Assembly (NCBI GenBank): GCA_054601695.1
Contig: BAAHQB010000050.1
Coordinates: 558,001 to 622,000 of the forward strand
Reading direction: 5' to 3'
Source of the DNA: Amorphochlora amoebiformis
Taxonomy: Eukaryota; Cercozoa; Chlorarachniophyceae
Length of the DNA stretch: 64,000 bases
Below, one piece after another: positions 63,972-64,000 of the stretch. Position numbers and translations under genes: made by a program. Position 1 is the stretch's first letter. Each line of letters starts with the position of its first letter. The notes under the pieces are model-generated. The model was not told the origin of the DNA and ran no database searches. It worked only from the letters and a program-made list of their open reading frames with translations.

Positions 63972-64000
63972 GTACATAGTTGTATATATATATATATATA

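Overview
This is a nuclear window from a spliceosomal eukaryote, probably a protist; the lineage cannot be fixed from the sequence. The evidence is many tiny exons (10 to 120 nt, one of 726 nt) with GT-AG borders, long runs of (CCCTAA)n/(TTAGGG)n, and introns filled with (TA)n, (CT)n and poly(T). Almost every long open frame made of Y/I, N/P, L/S, R/E or K/F residues is a translated microsatellite. The genes were found by chaining short exons whose reading phases agree and whose products match known families.

Six genes were resolved, alternating in orientation. (1) Minus strand, 15103 down to the left edge: VPS16, the HOPS/CORVET subunit, 27 exons, C-terminus outside the window. (2) Plus strand from 15234, divergent from VPS16: a secretory or membrane protein of unknown family, 3' end uncertain. 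(3) Minus strand, 22608 to 20093: a complete 11-exon RRM/SR-type splicing factor of 274 aa. (4) Plus strand, about 24.2 to 37.6 kb: a leucine-rich-repeat protein ending in a coiled coil and a stop at 37574. (5) Minus strand, about 45.8 to 38.9 kb: a multipass membrane protein of unknown family. (6) Plus strand from 47065 past the right edge: an N-terminal TPR region of Hsp90-cochaperone type followed in phase by a TMEM33/Pom33-like membrane domain.

The most interesting signals are in the introns. First, several introns of genes 4 and 6 consist largely of telomere-type repeats. Where the array touches the 3' splice site it is always in the CCCTAA sense, which supplies pyrimidines, a CTAAC branch-point-like motif every 6 nt and, through CCCTAG variants, the acceptor AG. 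Second, a 45 to 60 bp element with a GTCCTAGGAC palindrome recurs about 17 times beside these arrays. Third, several exons are bordered by diverged tandem copies of their own edge including the splice site ('exon-edge echoes'), seen in at least four genes. Fourth, two introns are GC-AG, and polypyrimidine tracts are expanded to hundreds of bases on the sense strand.

VPS16 acts in endolysosomal tethering, the SR protein in splicing, and the TPR-TMEM33 protein probably at the ER or nuclear envelope. They share no obvious pathway; this is an ordinary mosaic of housekeeping genes with extraordinary introns.
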